From Candidatus Adiutrix sp. (GTDB lineage: Bacteria > Desulfobacterota > Desulfarculia > Adiutricales > Adiutricaceae): 8,562 nt of DNA. The notes under the pieces were generated by a model. The model made no database searches. It had not been told where the DNA came from and worked only from the letters and a program-made list of their open reading frames with translations. The DNA lies in NCBI GenBank assembly GCA_031286085.1, contig JAITUX010000091.1, positions 1 to 8,562 on the forward strand, read 5' to 3'. Below, piece after piece: positions 1 to 6,375 of this stretch. Numbering within the stretch: position 1 is the first letter of the stretch; the number at the start of each line of letters is the position of its first letter. The position numbers and the translations under genes were made by a program.

Positions 1-96
1 CGAGGCGGCGAAGAGGTAAAGGATTATCAGAAACAGGGAAATTTCCGGCCAGAGGAGCTGGATATCGAAGTTCAAGGGGGTCAGGTTTTCCGGCAT
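1..96 (-). CDS. nuoN: NADH-quinone oxidoreductase subunit N (5' part; runs off left edge)
   Basis: Only the first 32 codons lie in the window. They read MPENLTPLNFDIQLLWPE followed by a hydrophobic stretch (ISLFLIILYLFAAS), which fits the start of NuoN: a short polar lead, an LLWPE-type motif, then the first membrane helix. NuoN is the antiporter-like proton-channel subunit closest to NuoK in complex I. The start is supported by an AGGAG ribosome binding site eight bases upstream and by the position right after nuoM, the usual nuoM-nuoN order. The catalytic lysines cannot be checked because the gene continues outside the window. The identification rests on the N-terminal motif plus synteny. 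Confidence 0.85.
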   Translation of the reverse strand, partial: MPENLTPLNFDIQLLWPEISLFLIILYLFAAS

Positions 97-104
97 GGCC
101 TTGG

Positions 105-109
105 CTCCT
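105..109 (-). promoter_or_regulatory. Ribosome binding site of nuoN (AGGAG)
   Basis: On the minus strand AGGAG lies eight bases before the nuoN ATG. It is a good Shine-Dalgarno match and fixes the start of a gene that is otherwise only partly visible. It lies in the 55-base gap between nuoM and nuoN, the longest gap in the window. Confidence 0.7.
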
Positions 110-148
110 GTTTCAGTTCTCTATTGTTTCGGTCCGCGAAATAACCGG

Positions 149-206
149 AATTCAGTCGCCGAGACCGGATTCGGCGTCCGAGGACTGAAATGTTTCAACG
201 GCGGCG
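149..206. repeat. Direct repeat, copy 1 (with 19-base insertion), at the nuoM stop
   Basis: Positions 149-163 match 234-248 at 14 of 15 bases, and 183-206 match 249-272 at 22 of 24. Between these two blocks this copy carries 19 extra bases (164-182, ACCGGATTCGGCGTCCGAG) absent from copy 2. Both copies contain the small palindrome TGAAA-NN-TTTCA. The nuoM stop codon (152-154) lies inside this copy. The two copies encode the shared peptide VETFQSS in the same frame; after it the 19-base insertion shifts the frame and the reading ends in GLGD-stop. Confidence 0.75.
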
Positions 207-1735
207 CGAGGCGGATTCTCCGGCGAAACGGCCAATTCCGTCGCCGAGGACTGAAAGGTTTCAACGGTGGCGGCGATGGTGGGCTCGATGGTTGACAGGA
301 CCCCCCCGGGCGCCAGCCCCAGGTAGATGACGAAGAAGGCCGGGAGGAGCAGATAGGCCCATTCCCGGAGGTTCAAATCCGGCCAGCCCCGGCCCTTGGC
401 CGAACTGGGCTGGCCCCAGGCCATCTTAAGGGTGACCTTTAAGGCGTAGGCCGCGGCCAGCATGGCCCCGGGCGCGGTCAAAAGGCCCAGGAGGGGGACG
501 TTGACACCGCGGATTTCCGTGGTCTGGCCGAAGGCGGCCGCGATGACCAGGAATTCCCCCACAAAGCCGTTGGTGCCGGGGAAACCGAAGGAGGCCAGGC
601 TCATGAGGCCCCAGAAGAACATGAAGGCCGGCAGCCAGCGGCCCAGGCCCAGGTTGCGGCTTATATCCCGGCTGTGGCTGCGCTCATAGAGGGCCCCGAT
701 GAGCATGAAGAGGGCCCCGGTGATGACCCCGTGGTTGAGCATCTGCATGATGGCCCCGCTCAGGCCCCGCACGCTGAAGAGAAAAATGCCCAGGGTCACG
801 AAGCCCATGTGGGCCACCGAGGAATAGGCCACCAGCTTCTTTATGTCCGTCTGGCCCAGGGCGATGGCCCCGCCGTAAATGATGGCCGCCAGGGACAGGA
901 CGATCATGAACGGGGCGAAATAAAGGCTGGCCGCCGGGGTCAGGGGCAGGGAGAAGCGGAGGAAGCCGTAGGCCCCCATTTTCAGGAGAACGGCCGCCAG
1001 GATGACGCTGCCGGCCGAAGGCGCCTGGACGTGGGCGGCCGGCAGCCAGGTGTGGAAGGGGAACATGGGCACTTTTATGGCGAAGGCTATGCCCATGGCC
1101 AAAAAGACCCAGAATTGGAAGGGGAAGGGGAAGTTTTCCGCCATGAGCCCGGGGATGGAGAAGGTCCCCCCCTCTATGCGCAGGGCGGCCACGGCCGCCA
1201 AAAGCAGGGTGCTGCCGGCCAGGGTGTAGAGGAAGAACTTCAGGGAGGCGTAGCGCCGGTCGTCCCCGCCCCAGACGGCTATGAGCAGGTACATGGGGAT
1301 GAGCAGGGCTTCCCAGAAGATATAGAAGAGGGCCAAATCCAGGGCGGAAAAGACGCCCACGCAGGCCGTGGTCATCAAAAGCAGGCAGACGTGGAACTCC
1401 TTGATACGCCGGCCGATGTAGGTCCAGGAGCACAGGACGCAGACCGGCAGGGTCAGGATGGACAGCCAGATCATCATGATGCTGATGCCGTCCACGCCCA
1501 GGAAGTATTGCAGGCCCCAGTCGTCCACCCAGGGGAGTAGTTCCACGAACTGGAAGCCGTCCGTCTTCTGAAAGGCCGTGAGGGGCCAGGCCAGGGCCAC
1601 CTCGACCAGGGCGGCCGCCAGGGTGAAGCGGCGGACCGCGGTTTCGCCCTTGACGAAAGCCAGGCCGAAGGCCGCCGCCGTCGGCCAGAAGGTCAGGACG
1701 GTCAGAACCGGGTAGGCGGAAATTTCAAAAGGCAT
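152..1735 (-). CDS. nuoM: NADH-quinone oxidoreductase subunit M
   Basis: A 527-residue polytopic membrane protein of the complex I antiporter-like family, close to the usual NuoM length (about 500). The functional residues of the family are present: Glu142 in TM5 (IFWEALLIPMYLL), Lys221 in TM7 (IAFAIKVPMFPFHTWLP), Lys252 in TM8 (AVLLKMGAYGFLRF), His335 in TM10 (MLNHG) and Glu394 in TM12 (NGFVGEFLV). Glu rather than Lys in TM12 is the NuoM signature and separates it from NuoL and NuoN. It translocates protons in the membrane arm between the NuoL-like subunit and NuoN. The start has AAGGA nine bases upstream and lies 24 bases after the previous gene. Residues after about 485 form a non-membrane tail containing VETFQSS twice, made by a DNA repeat; this tail looks lineage-specific and is probably dispensable for pumping. 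Confidence 0.96.
   Translation of the reverse strand: MPFEISAYPVLTVLTFWPTAAAFGLAFVKGETAVRRFTLAAALVEVALAWPLTAFQKTDGFQFVELLPWVDDWGLQYFLGVDGISIMMIWLSILTLPVCVLCSWTYIGRRIKEFHVCLLLMTTACVGVFSALDLALFYIFWEALLIPMYLLIAVWGGDDRRYASLKFFLYTLAGSTLLLAAVAALRIEGGTFSIPGLMAENFPFPFQFWVFLAMGIAFAIKVPMFPFHTWLPAAHVQAPSAGSVILAAVLLKMGAYGFLRFSLPLTPAASLYFAPFMIVLSLAAIIYGGAIALGQTDIKKLVAYSSVAHMGFVTLGIFLFSVRGLSGAIMQMLNHGVITGALFMLIGALYERSHSRDISRNLGLGRWLPAFMFFWGLMSLASFGFPGTNGFVGEFLVIAAAFGQTTEIRGVNVPLLGLLTAPGAMLAAAYALKVTLKMAWGQPSSAKGRGWPDLNLREWAYLLLPAFFVIYLGLAPGGVLSTIEPTIAATVETFQSSATELAVSPENPPRAAVETFQSSDAESGLGD
234..272. repeat. Direct repeat, copy 2 (39 bases), inside the 3' end of nuoM
   Basis: This is the uninterrupted copy of the repeat whose other copy lies at 149-206; 36 of 39 aligned bases are identical once the 19-base insertion of copy 1 is removed. 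It contains TGAAAGGTTTCA, a 5-base palindrome with a two-base centre, and ends in CGCC/GGCG-type flanks that could pair imperfectly. It encodes TVETFQSSATEL in the NuoM tail. It resembles a REP-like or tandem-duplicated element, but with two copies in view the class cannot be decided. Confidence 0.75.
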
Positions 1736-1744
1736 GGCCGTATA

Positions 1745-1749
1745 TCCTT
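1745..1749 (-). promoter_or_regulatory. Ribosome binding site of nuoM (AAGGA)
   Basis: AAGGA on the minus strand ends nine bases before the nuoM ATG, in the 24-base gap after the 601-aa antiporter gene. It supports the chosen start at 1735. Confidence 0.6.
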
Positions 1750-1759
1750 AAATGGGGTG

Positions 1760-3565
1760 TCAGCCGAACCAGGCCAGGGCCAGGATGAGGGCCAGGAAGG
1801 TCATCATCATGGCCAGATATTGCTGCAGGCTCCCGCTCTGGAGCCGGGCCCCCAGGCGGCCCAGGCCGCGCACGCCGCGGGCCGCGTTGTCCACCAGCCC
1901 GTCGATTATCCAGCGGTCGAAAAAGACGGTGAAACCGGCGAAGAACTTGAGGAACCGGAGGCCCGCCGTCTGATAGACGTTGTTCCAGAAGCCGTCCAGG
2001 CCGGCGCAGGGCCGGAAGACGAGTTTGGCGCAGGCCCGGCCCACGAGGCGGTAGAACCAGTCGAAGTCCAGGTTCAAGGCCTTGTGGGGGGTTATGACGT
2101 TCTTCATCAGGATGAAGGCCAGGCCGGAGAAGCCCAGGAGCATAAGGGCCTGGAACACGTTCCACGGGGCCCAGGGCTCATAGAGATTATGGTTGGCCTC
2201 GTTCAGGGCGAAGGGCAGGTAGCGATACAGGATTTCCGGGCGCAGGCCCTGGGCCACGCAGAGGACGGCCAGGATGGCCATGCCGACATACATGTTGGCC
2301 GGCAAGGGCTTGAGCGCCCGCTTCGCGTCCAGGGGCCGGCCGCCCCAGAAGGCGAAATAGGGCAGTTTCAAGCCCACGGAGATGAAGGTGCCCACGGCCG
2401 CCACTTCCAGGCCCAGGGCGACCAGGGTCCGGTGGGCTTCGGCCGCGCCGGCGATGGTCATGGTCTTGGAGATGAAGCCGTTGAAGACCGGCATCCCGGA
2501 GATGGACAGGGCCGCGACCATGTAGAGGATCATCACCCAGGGCAGGCGGCCGGCCAGGCCGCCCAGTTCGTCCAGCTTGGCCGTGCCCGAGCTGTAGAGC
2601 ACGGCCCCGGCGCTCATGAACAAAAGCCCCTTGTAGAGGATATGGGCGTAGGCGTGGGCGGCCGCGCCGTTCATGGTCATGTAGGTGCCCACCCCGATGC
2701 CGGCCACCATGTAGCCCACCTGGGAGACGATGTGGTAGGAGAGGATGCGGCGGGCGTTGTTCTCCATCGAGGCGTAGAGAACCCCGTAAACGGCCATGAT
2801 GGTGCCGGCCGCGGCCAGGATCTCCCAGCCGGCGAAACCGCGCATCAGCACGTAAACCGCCGTCTTGGTGGTGTAGGCGCACATGAAGACCGAGCCCGTG
2901 ACCGTGCCCCGGGGGTAGGCGTCGGGCAGCCAGGCGTGGAGCGGCACCACGGCCGCGTTGACGCAGAAGCCGGCCAGGATGAGCCAGTCATAGATTTGGG
3001 CCGTGCCCTGGGTCAGGCCCGGCAGGGCCGTGAAGGCGAAGGTGCCCAGGGCCTTGTGGCGCAGGACGAGCCCGGCCAGAAGGAAGAGGCCCCCGAAAAT
3101 ATGGTAGAGGAAGTAGCGGAAGGCGGCCAGGACCGATTCCCGGGTGCGGTTCATGAAGACCAGGAAGGAGGAGCCCACGGCCATCATTTCCCAGCAGACG
3201 AAAAGGGTCAGGTAGTCGCCGGCCAGGACCGCGCCCAGGCCGCCGGCCACGTAGAGCAGGGCCGCCGCGTGCTGGGCCGGGTCGTCCACGTGGAGGGAGA
3301 AGACGAGGCCGGCCAGGCTCATTATGGAAAAGACCTGGACAAAGAGGCCGCTTAGGGCGTCCAGCCGGCCCAGGGTCAGGGTCTGGCCCAGCCAGGTCAC
3401 GGCCAGGTGTTCGCCGTGGGGGTTGGTGAAGGCCGCGTAAACGGCCAGAAGCGGCGGCAGGAGAAGGATCACCCCCCGCCAGGCCCGGCCCCGGAACAGG
3501 GGCAGGAGCAAGGCCGCGGCCAGGAAGGCGAAACTCGGATGGATGAAGGTCTCAGAGGTCGCCAT
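1760..3565 (-). CDS. Na+/H+ antiporter subunit D-type / NuoL-like proton-translocating subunit (601 aa)
   Basis: A polytopic membrane protein of the proton-conducting transporter family, in the position NuoL normally takes (before nuoM). Seen: Glu126 in TM5 (FVCWEMMAVG), HAWLPDAY after TM7 (from His210), Lys234 in TM8 (TTKTAVYVLMRGF), His308 and Lys312 (AHILYKGLLF), and Lys367 in TM12 (NGFISKTM). The TM7 lysine of NuoL/M/N and MrpD is replaced by Asn203 (CVNAAVVPLH). The C-terminus after about residue 490 is NuoL-like: LDFDWFYR at 499-506, a long amphipathic region with DRWIIDGLVDN at 550-560 and LQSGSLQQY at 575-583, then a final membrane helix. That layout suggests a lateral helix clamping the membrane arm. 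The length matches NuoL (about 610). The start has GGAGGA five bases upstream and overlaps the previous gene by 14 bases. It could be named NuoL by position, but its core is closer to MrpD-type antiporter subunits. Confidence 0.88.
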   Translation of the reverse strand: MATSETFIHPSFAFLAAALLLPLFRGRAWRGVILLLPPLLAVYAAFTNPHGEHLAVTWLGQTLTLGRLDALSGLFVQVFSIMSLAGLVFSLHVDDPAQHAAALLYVAGGLGAVLAGDYLTLFVCWEMMAVGSSFLVFMNRTRESVLAAFRYFLYHIFGGLFLLAGLVLRHKALGTFAFTALPGLTQGTAQIYDWLILAGFCVNAAVVPLHAWLPDAYPRGTVTGSVFMCAYTTKTAVYVLMRGFAGWEILAAAGTIMAVYGVLYASMENNARRILSYHIVSQVGYMVAGIGVGTYMTMNGAAAHAYAHILYKGLLFMSAGAVLYSSGTAKLDELGGLAGRLPWVMILYMVAALSISGMPVFNGFISKTMTIAGAAEAHRTLVALGLEVAAVGTFISVGLKLPYFAFWGGRPLDAKRALKPLPANMYVGMAILAVLCVAQGLRPEILYRYLPFALNEANHNLYEPWAPWNVFQALMLLGFSGLAFILMKNVITPHKALNLDFDWFYRLVGRACAKLVFRPCAGLDGFWNNVYQTAGLRFLKFFAGFTVFFDRWIIDGLVDNAARGVRGLGRLGARLQSGSLQQYLAMMMTFLALILALAWFG

Positions 3566-3881
3566 AGTAATCCTCCGGCCGCTTCAGGAAACAGGGCTGG
3601 ATTATCCTCTTCACCAGGAAGACCATGAACACCCCGGCCGCCAGGCCGAAGAGCGGCCAGAAGAGGGGCAGGGCGTCCAGGCCGAAATGGGGCTCGTGGG
3701 GCCGGAGGACGAAATTGGCCCCGGCCAGGACGGCCAGTAAGAGCCTTAAGGCCTTCTTCCAGGCCGAGGCCCTGAGGGGGGCGCGGTTTTCCTCCAGCCA
3801 GCGGCCCAAGGGGGAGAGGGCCGAGAGGTCGGCTTCGGACGGGGGCGACCAGGCTGGTTCGGGCGTATGCTTTTCGCTCAT
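3552..3881 (-). CDS. Small two-helix membrane protein of the complex I operon (unnamed)
   Basis: A 109-residue protein with no function I can name. It has a polar, proline-rich N-terminus (1-40), a hydrophobic segment at about 43-58 (WKKALRLLLAVLAGANFVL), a short loop rich in His, Pro and Phe (RPHEPHFGLDALPLFW), a second membrane segment at about 73-90, and a charged end, KRPEDYYGDL. From memory, similar small proteins ending in a (R)xEDYYD-like motif sit before Na+/H+ antiporter subunit D genes in other proteobacteria, so it is probably a real accessory subunit. The start is supported by GAGG six bases upstream in the 28-base gap after the 512-aa gene. Its last 14 bases overlap the next gene's start, which implies translational coupling. 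Plausible roles are assembly factor or linker between the two antiporter-like subunits; this is inference from position. Confidence 0.8.
   Translation of the reverse strand: MSEKHTPEPAWSPPSEADLSALSPLGRWLEENRAPLRASAWKKALRLLLAVLAGANFVLRPHEPHFGLDALPLFWPLFGLAAGVFMVFLVKRIIQPCFLKRPEDYYGDL
3571..3576 (-). promoter_or_regulatory. Ribosome binding site of the 601-aa antiporter gene (GGAGGA)
   Basis: GGAGGA lies five bases before the ATG at 3565, inside the last codons of the 109-aa gene. It is the strongest Shine-Dalgarno match in the window and decides the start despite the 14-base overlap with the upstream gene. Confidence 0.7.
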
Positions 3882-3909
3882 GCGCGGCCTCGTTGGCGGA
3901 AAGTTTCAG

Positions 3910-5448
3910 TCATCTCAGGAGAAACAGTATGAAATTCTGGAAGACCAGGGGGTAGAGCCCCAGGCCCAGGGAGACCAGGCTGGTCAGGACCAGGGGGACG
4001 ACCATGGTCGCGGGGGCTTCGTGGTAATGGCTAAGGTCGGTCCCCTCCTCGGGCTTCAGGAAGAAGGCCCGGTAGAAGATGGGGGCGAAGTAGCCGGCGT
4101 TGAGGATGGTGGAGGCCAGGAGGGCGGCCAGGATGATGAACTGGCCCCCGGCCAGGGCCCCGCCCAGGAGATACCACTTGGAGACGAAGCCGGCCACCGG
4201 CGGCACGCCGATCATGGTCAGGGAGGCCAGGCCGAAGGCCCCGAAGGTCCAGGGCATACGGCGGCCCAGGCCGTTCATCTTGCTGATGGACTTGAGGTGG
4301 GTGGCCACGTAGATGGCCCCGGCCCCGAAGAAGAGGGTTATCTTGCCGAAGGCGTGGTGGCCGATGTGGAGGAGGCCCCCCTGGGCGGCCAGGGTGTTGG
4401 GGCTGAAGACCTCGCCGGCCGCGACCCCCACCAGGGCCACGCCCAGGATGACGTAGGAGAGCTGGCTGACCGTGGAATAGGCCAGCCGGGCCTTGATGTC
4501 GTCCTTGGTCAGGGCGATGCAGGAGGCGGCCACGATGGTCAGGGCGGCCAGGTAGGCCGTGGGCAGGCTCAGGCCGAAATCGTGCATGGTCTGGGCCCCG
4601 AAGAGGGAAAGGATTATGCGGCTCACCGAGAAGACCCCGGCCTTGACCACGGCCACGGCGTGGAGCAAAGCCGAGACCGGGGTGGGGGCCACCATGGCCG
4701 AGGGCAGCCAGTTGTGGAAGGGCATGAGGGCGGCCTTGGCCAGGCCGGCGATATACAGCCCGTAAGTAAGCTGGATGAGCCAGGGGTTTTGGGCGGCCAG
4801 GGCGGTCTTGTAGGAGCCGTCCGGGGTCAGGAAGAAGCCCCGGCTGATCTCCCCCAGGGAAAAATCCAGCCCGCCGGCCAGGATATAGGTCAGGGCCATG
4901 GCCGGCAAAAGGAAGAGCTTGGAGGTGCCCATGAGATAGACCAGGTATTTTTTGGCCCCGGCGAAGCCTTCCTCGTCCTCGTGATGGGCCACCAGGGGGT
5001 AGGTGAAGACCGAGATCACCTCGTAGAAGAGATAGAGGGTGAAGACGTTGGCGCTCATGGCCACGCCCACGGCGCCGAAGATGGCCACGCCGAAGCAGAA
5101 GTAGTAGCGGGTCTGGGCGTGCTCGTTAAGGCTCCGCATGTAGCCTATGTTGTAGCTGGTGGCGAAGAACCACAGGAGGGTGGCGATGAGGGCGAAGATG
5201 ATCCCCAGGCCGTCCAGGCATATGCTTACGGTTATGCCCGGCAGGATGCGGAAGAGATCAACTTTCCAGATGAGCCCGGCCAGGACTTCCGGGATGAAGC
5301 GGGCCACGGACAGGAAGGCCAGGGCCGCGGCGACGAAGGAGACGCCCTCGCGCGCGTTCTGGGAACGCCGCCCGGCCAGGAGAATGGCGAAGGGGGCCAG
5401 GAAGGTGACGAGGAGCGGCCAGACGAGTTGGAAGTTCGGGCCGGTCAT
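3910..5448 (-). CDS. Monovalent cation/H+ antiporter subunit D family protein (512 aa, MrpD-like)
   Basis: A polytopic membrane protein with a complete set of proton-path residues: Glu143 in TM5 (FYEVISVFTYPLV), Lys238 in TM7 (LAKAALMPFHNWLP), the family signature VAPTPVSALLHAVAVVKAGVF at 253-273 with Lys269 in TM8, His364/His365 and Lys369 (GHHAFGKITLFF), and Lys424 in TM12 (AGFVSKWYLL). At 512 residues it lacks the NuoL lateral-helix tail, so it resembles MrpD and NuoN more than NuoL. It lies directly after nuoK, where nuoL is normally found, and its ATG overlaps the nuoK stop as ATGA (5445-5448), with AAGGA nine bases upstream inside the end of nuoK. It probably adds a proton or sodium path to the membrane arm. 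The family call is firm; its exact place in the complex is inferred. Confidence 0.9.
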   Translation of the reverse strand: MTGPNFQLVWPLLVTFLAPFAILLAGRRSQNAREGVSFVAAALAFLSVARFIPEVLAGLIWKVDLFRILPGITVSICLDGLGIIFALIATLLWFFATSYNIGYMRSLNEHAQTRYYFCFGVAIFGAVGVAMSANVFTLYLFYEVISVFTYPLVAHHEDEEGFAGAKKYLVYLMGTSKLFLLPAMALTYILAGGLDFSLGEISRGFFLTPDGSYKTALAAQNPWLIQLTYGLYIAGLAKAALMPFHNWLPSAMVAPTPVSALLHAVAVVKAGVFSVSRIILSLFGAQTMHDFGLSLPTAYLAALTIVAASCIALTKDDIKARLAYSTVSQLSYVILGVALVGVAAGEVFSPNTLAAQGGLLHIGHHAFGKITLFFGAGAIYVATHLKSISKMNGLGRRMPWTFGAFGLASLTMIGVPPVAGFVSKWYLLGGALAGGQFIILAALLASTILNAGYFAPIFYRAFFLKPEEGTDLSHYHEAPATMVVPLVLTSLVSLGLGLYPLVFQNFILFLLR

Positions 5449-5765
5449 AGGGCGGCATCCTTGATGGCCGTCAGGGCCGAGGTTTCCACGCTGCCGAAGC
5501 GGCGGTGGACCACCACCATCATGGCCAGGACCAGGGCGGCCTCGGCCGCGGCCAGGCCCATGATGAAGACGGCGGCCAGCTGGCCCGCGGCCGGGGGGAA
5601 CGGCGTCAACTGGGCGGCGGCCACCACCGACAGGCCGGCCCCGTTTAAGAGCAACTCCACGGCAATGAGCATGCCCACCAGGGTCCGGCGGACGACCAGG
5701 CCCAGGAAGCCCAAGGCCATGAGCAGAAGGGCCGCCAACATGAAGAGGGGCAGGGTGCTTGACAT
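5445..5765 (-). CDS. nuoK: NADH-quinone oxidoreductase subunit K
   Basis: A 106-residue protein with three membrane helices, the usual NuoK size. The two glutamates of the central membrane relay are present: Glu37 in TM2 (LIAVELLLNGAGL) and Glu75 in TM3 (GLAAAEAALVLAM). NuoK links the quinone-site base (NuoH/J) to the antiporter-like subunits and is homologous to MrpC. The gene starts one base after the nuoJ stop; the best Shine-Dalgarno match (GGAGG, 5779-5783) lies 13 bases upstream, a little far, so coupling to nuoJ translation is likely. Its stop overlaps the next gene's start. Confidence 0.96.
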   Translation of the reverse strand: MSSTLPLFMLAALLLMALGFLGLVVRRTLVGMLIAVELLLNGAGLSVVAAAQLTPFPPAAGQLAAVFIMGLAAAEAALVLAMMVVVHRRFGSVETSALTAIKDAAL

Positions 5766-5766
5766 G

Positions 5767-6375
5767 TCAGTTTCTGAACCTCCGGTCCCAGGCCAGGAGC
5801 ACCCCGCCGGCCATGGCCACCAGCAGGATGACGGATATAAGCTCGAAGGGCAAAAGGTAATAGCTCAAGAGCCCTTGCCCCAGTTCGGCCAGGGGCGTTT
5901 CCCGGGGCGCGAGGCCGTCGCCCAGTTCCCCGGCCCGGGCGGCGATGAGGGGGGCGAAGAGGGCCAGGGGAGCCAGGGCGGCCAATATGGCGCCGAAAGC
6001 CTGGCCGAGGCCGGGCGAGGCCGCCTCTTCGCCGGTCTGGGTGTTCTTGACCAGCATGATGGCGAAGAAGACCAGGACGCAGATGGCCCCCACGTAGATG
6101 AGGAGCTGCATGAAGGCCATGAAGGGCGCGGCCAGGAGGAGATAGAGGCCGGCCACGCCCAGGAAGGTCAGCACCAGGCCGACGAGAGCCCGCACCAGCT
6201 GGCGGGAGAGGACGGCGGCGAGGCCGCCGCCCGCGATGAGGAGGACGTAAAAGGCGAAGGCGGCGTAGGCCATCATTTCCTGGGCCGGGCCCGGCAGGCT
6301 CAATTCGGCCAGGGGCTTCCAGAAACGCTCGACCAGGTCGTACAGGCTGGAGATACTGGAGGATAGGCCGGTCAT
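5767..6375 (-). CDS. nuoJ: NADH-quinone oxidoreductase subunit J
   Basis: A 202-residue membrane protein. Helices are visible at about 37-55, 62-82, 86-109, 126-146 and 174-196. The third contains the family core MQLLIYVGAICVLVFFAIML (89-108), with the conserved Tyr94 and Gly96 at the region known in NuoJ for its flexible pi-bulge helix. NuoJ belongs to the base of the membrane arm next to NuoK and NuoH. The frame stays open further upstream, over nuoI, but the start is placed at 6375 because its ATG overlaps the nuoI stop as ATGA, as at the nuoK junction. That gives about 33 residues before the first helix, more than most NuoJ proteins. An internal start at Met34 (6276) would give a standard 169-residue protein but has no properly spaced ribosome binding site. 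Confidence 0.92.
   Translation of the reverse strand: MTGLSSSISSLYDLVERFWKPLAELSLPGPAQEMMAYAAFAFYVLLIAGGGLAAVLSRQLVRALVGLVLTFLGVAGLYLLLAAPFMAFMQLLIYVGAICVLVFFAIMLVKNTQTGEEAASPGLGQAFGAILAALAPLALFAPLIAARAGELGDGLAPRETPLAELGQGLLSYYLLPFELISVILLVAMAGGVLLAWDRRFRN

Noticed and set aside
157..176. Hairpin CGCCGA-8 nt-TCGGCG at the nuoM stop as a terminator
   Set aside because: The stem is only six base pairs and no U-run follows in the transcribed direction. nuoN starts shortly afterwards with its own ribosome binding site, so transcription is expected to continue.
684..1433. A 249-codon minus-strand frame inside nuoM, and a similar one at 2187-2882 inside the 601-aa gene
   Set aside because: These overlap strongly supported genes on the same strand in another frame, and their translations are rich in His, Arg, Gly and Pro without motifs.
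3910..5448. An independent Mrp-type Na+/H+ antiporter operon inserted in the nuo cluster
   Set aside because: No mrpA, mrpB, mrpC, mrpE, mrpF or mrpG genes are present, base usage matches the flanks, and the gene overlaps nuoK by ATGA, so it is better read as a complex I subunit gene.
3625..6366. A 913-codon open frame on the plus strand, and a 532-codon one at 1757-3355
   Set aside because: Both are antisense shadows of the nuo genes. Their translations are low-complexity (rich in Gly, Gln, Glu, Asp, His) with no recognisable domain, while the minus strand encodes clear membrane proteins. GC-rich genes that rarely use TTA, CTA and TCA codons leave long open frames on the other strand.
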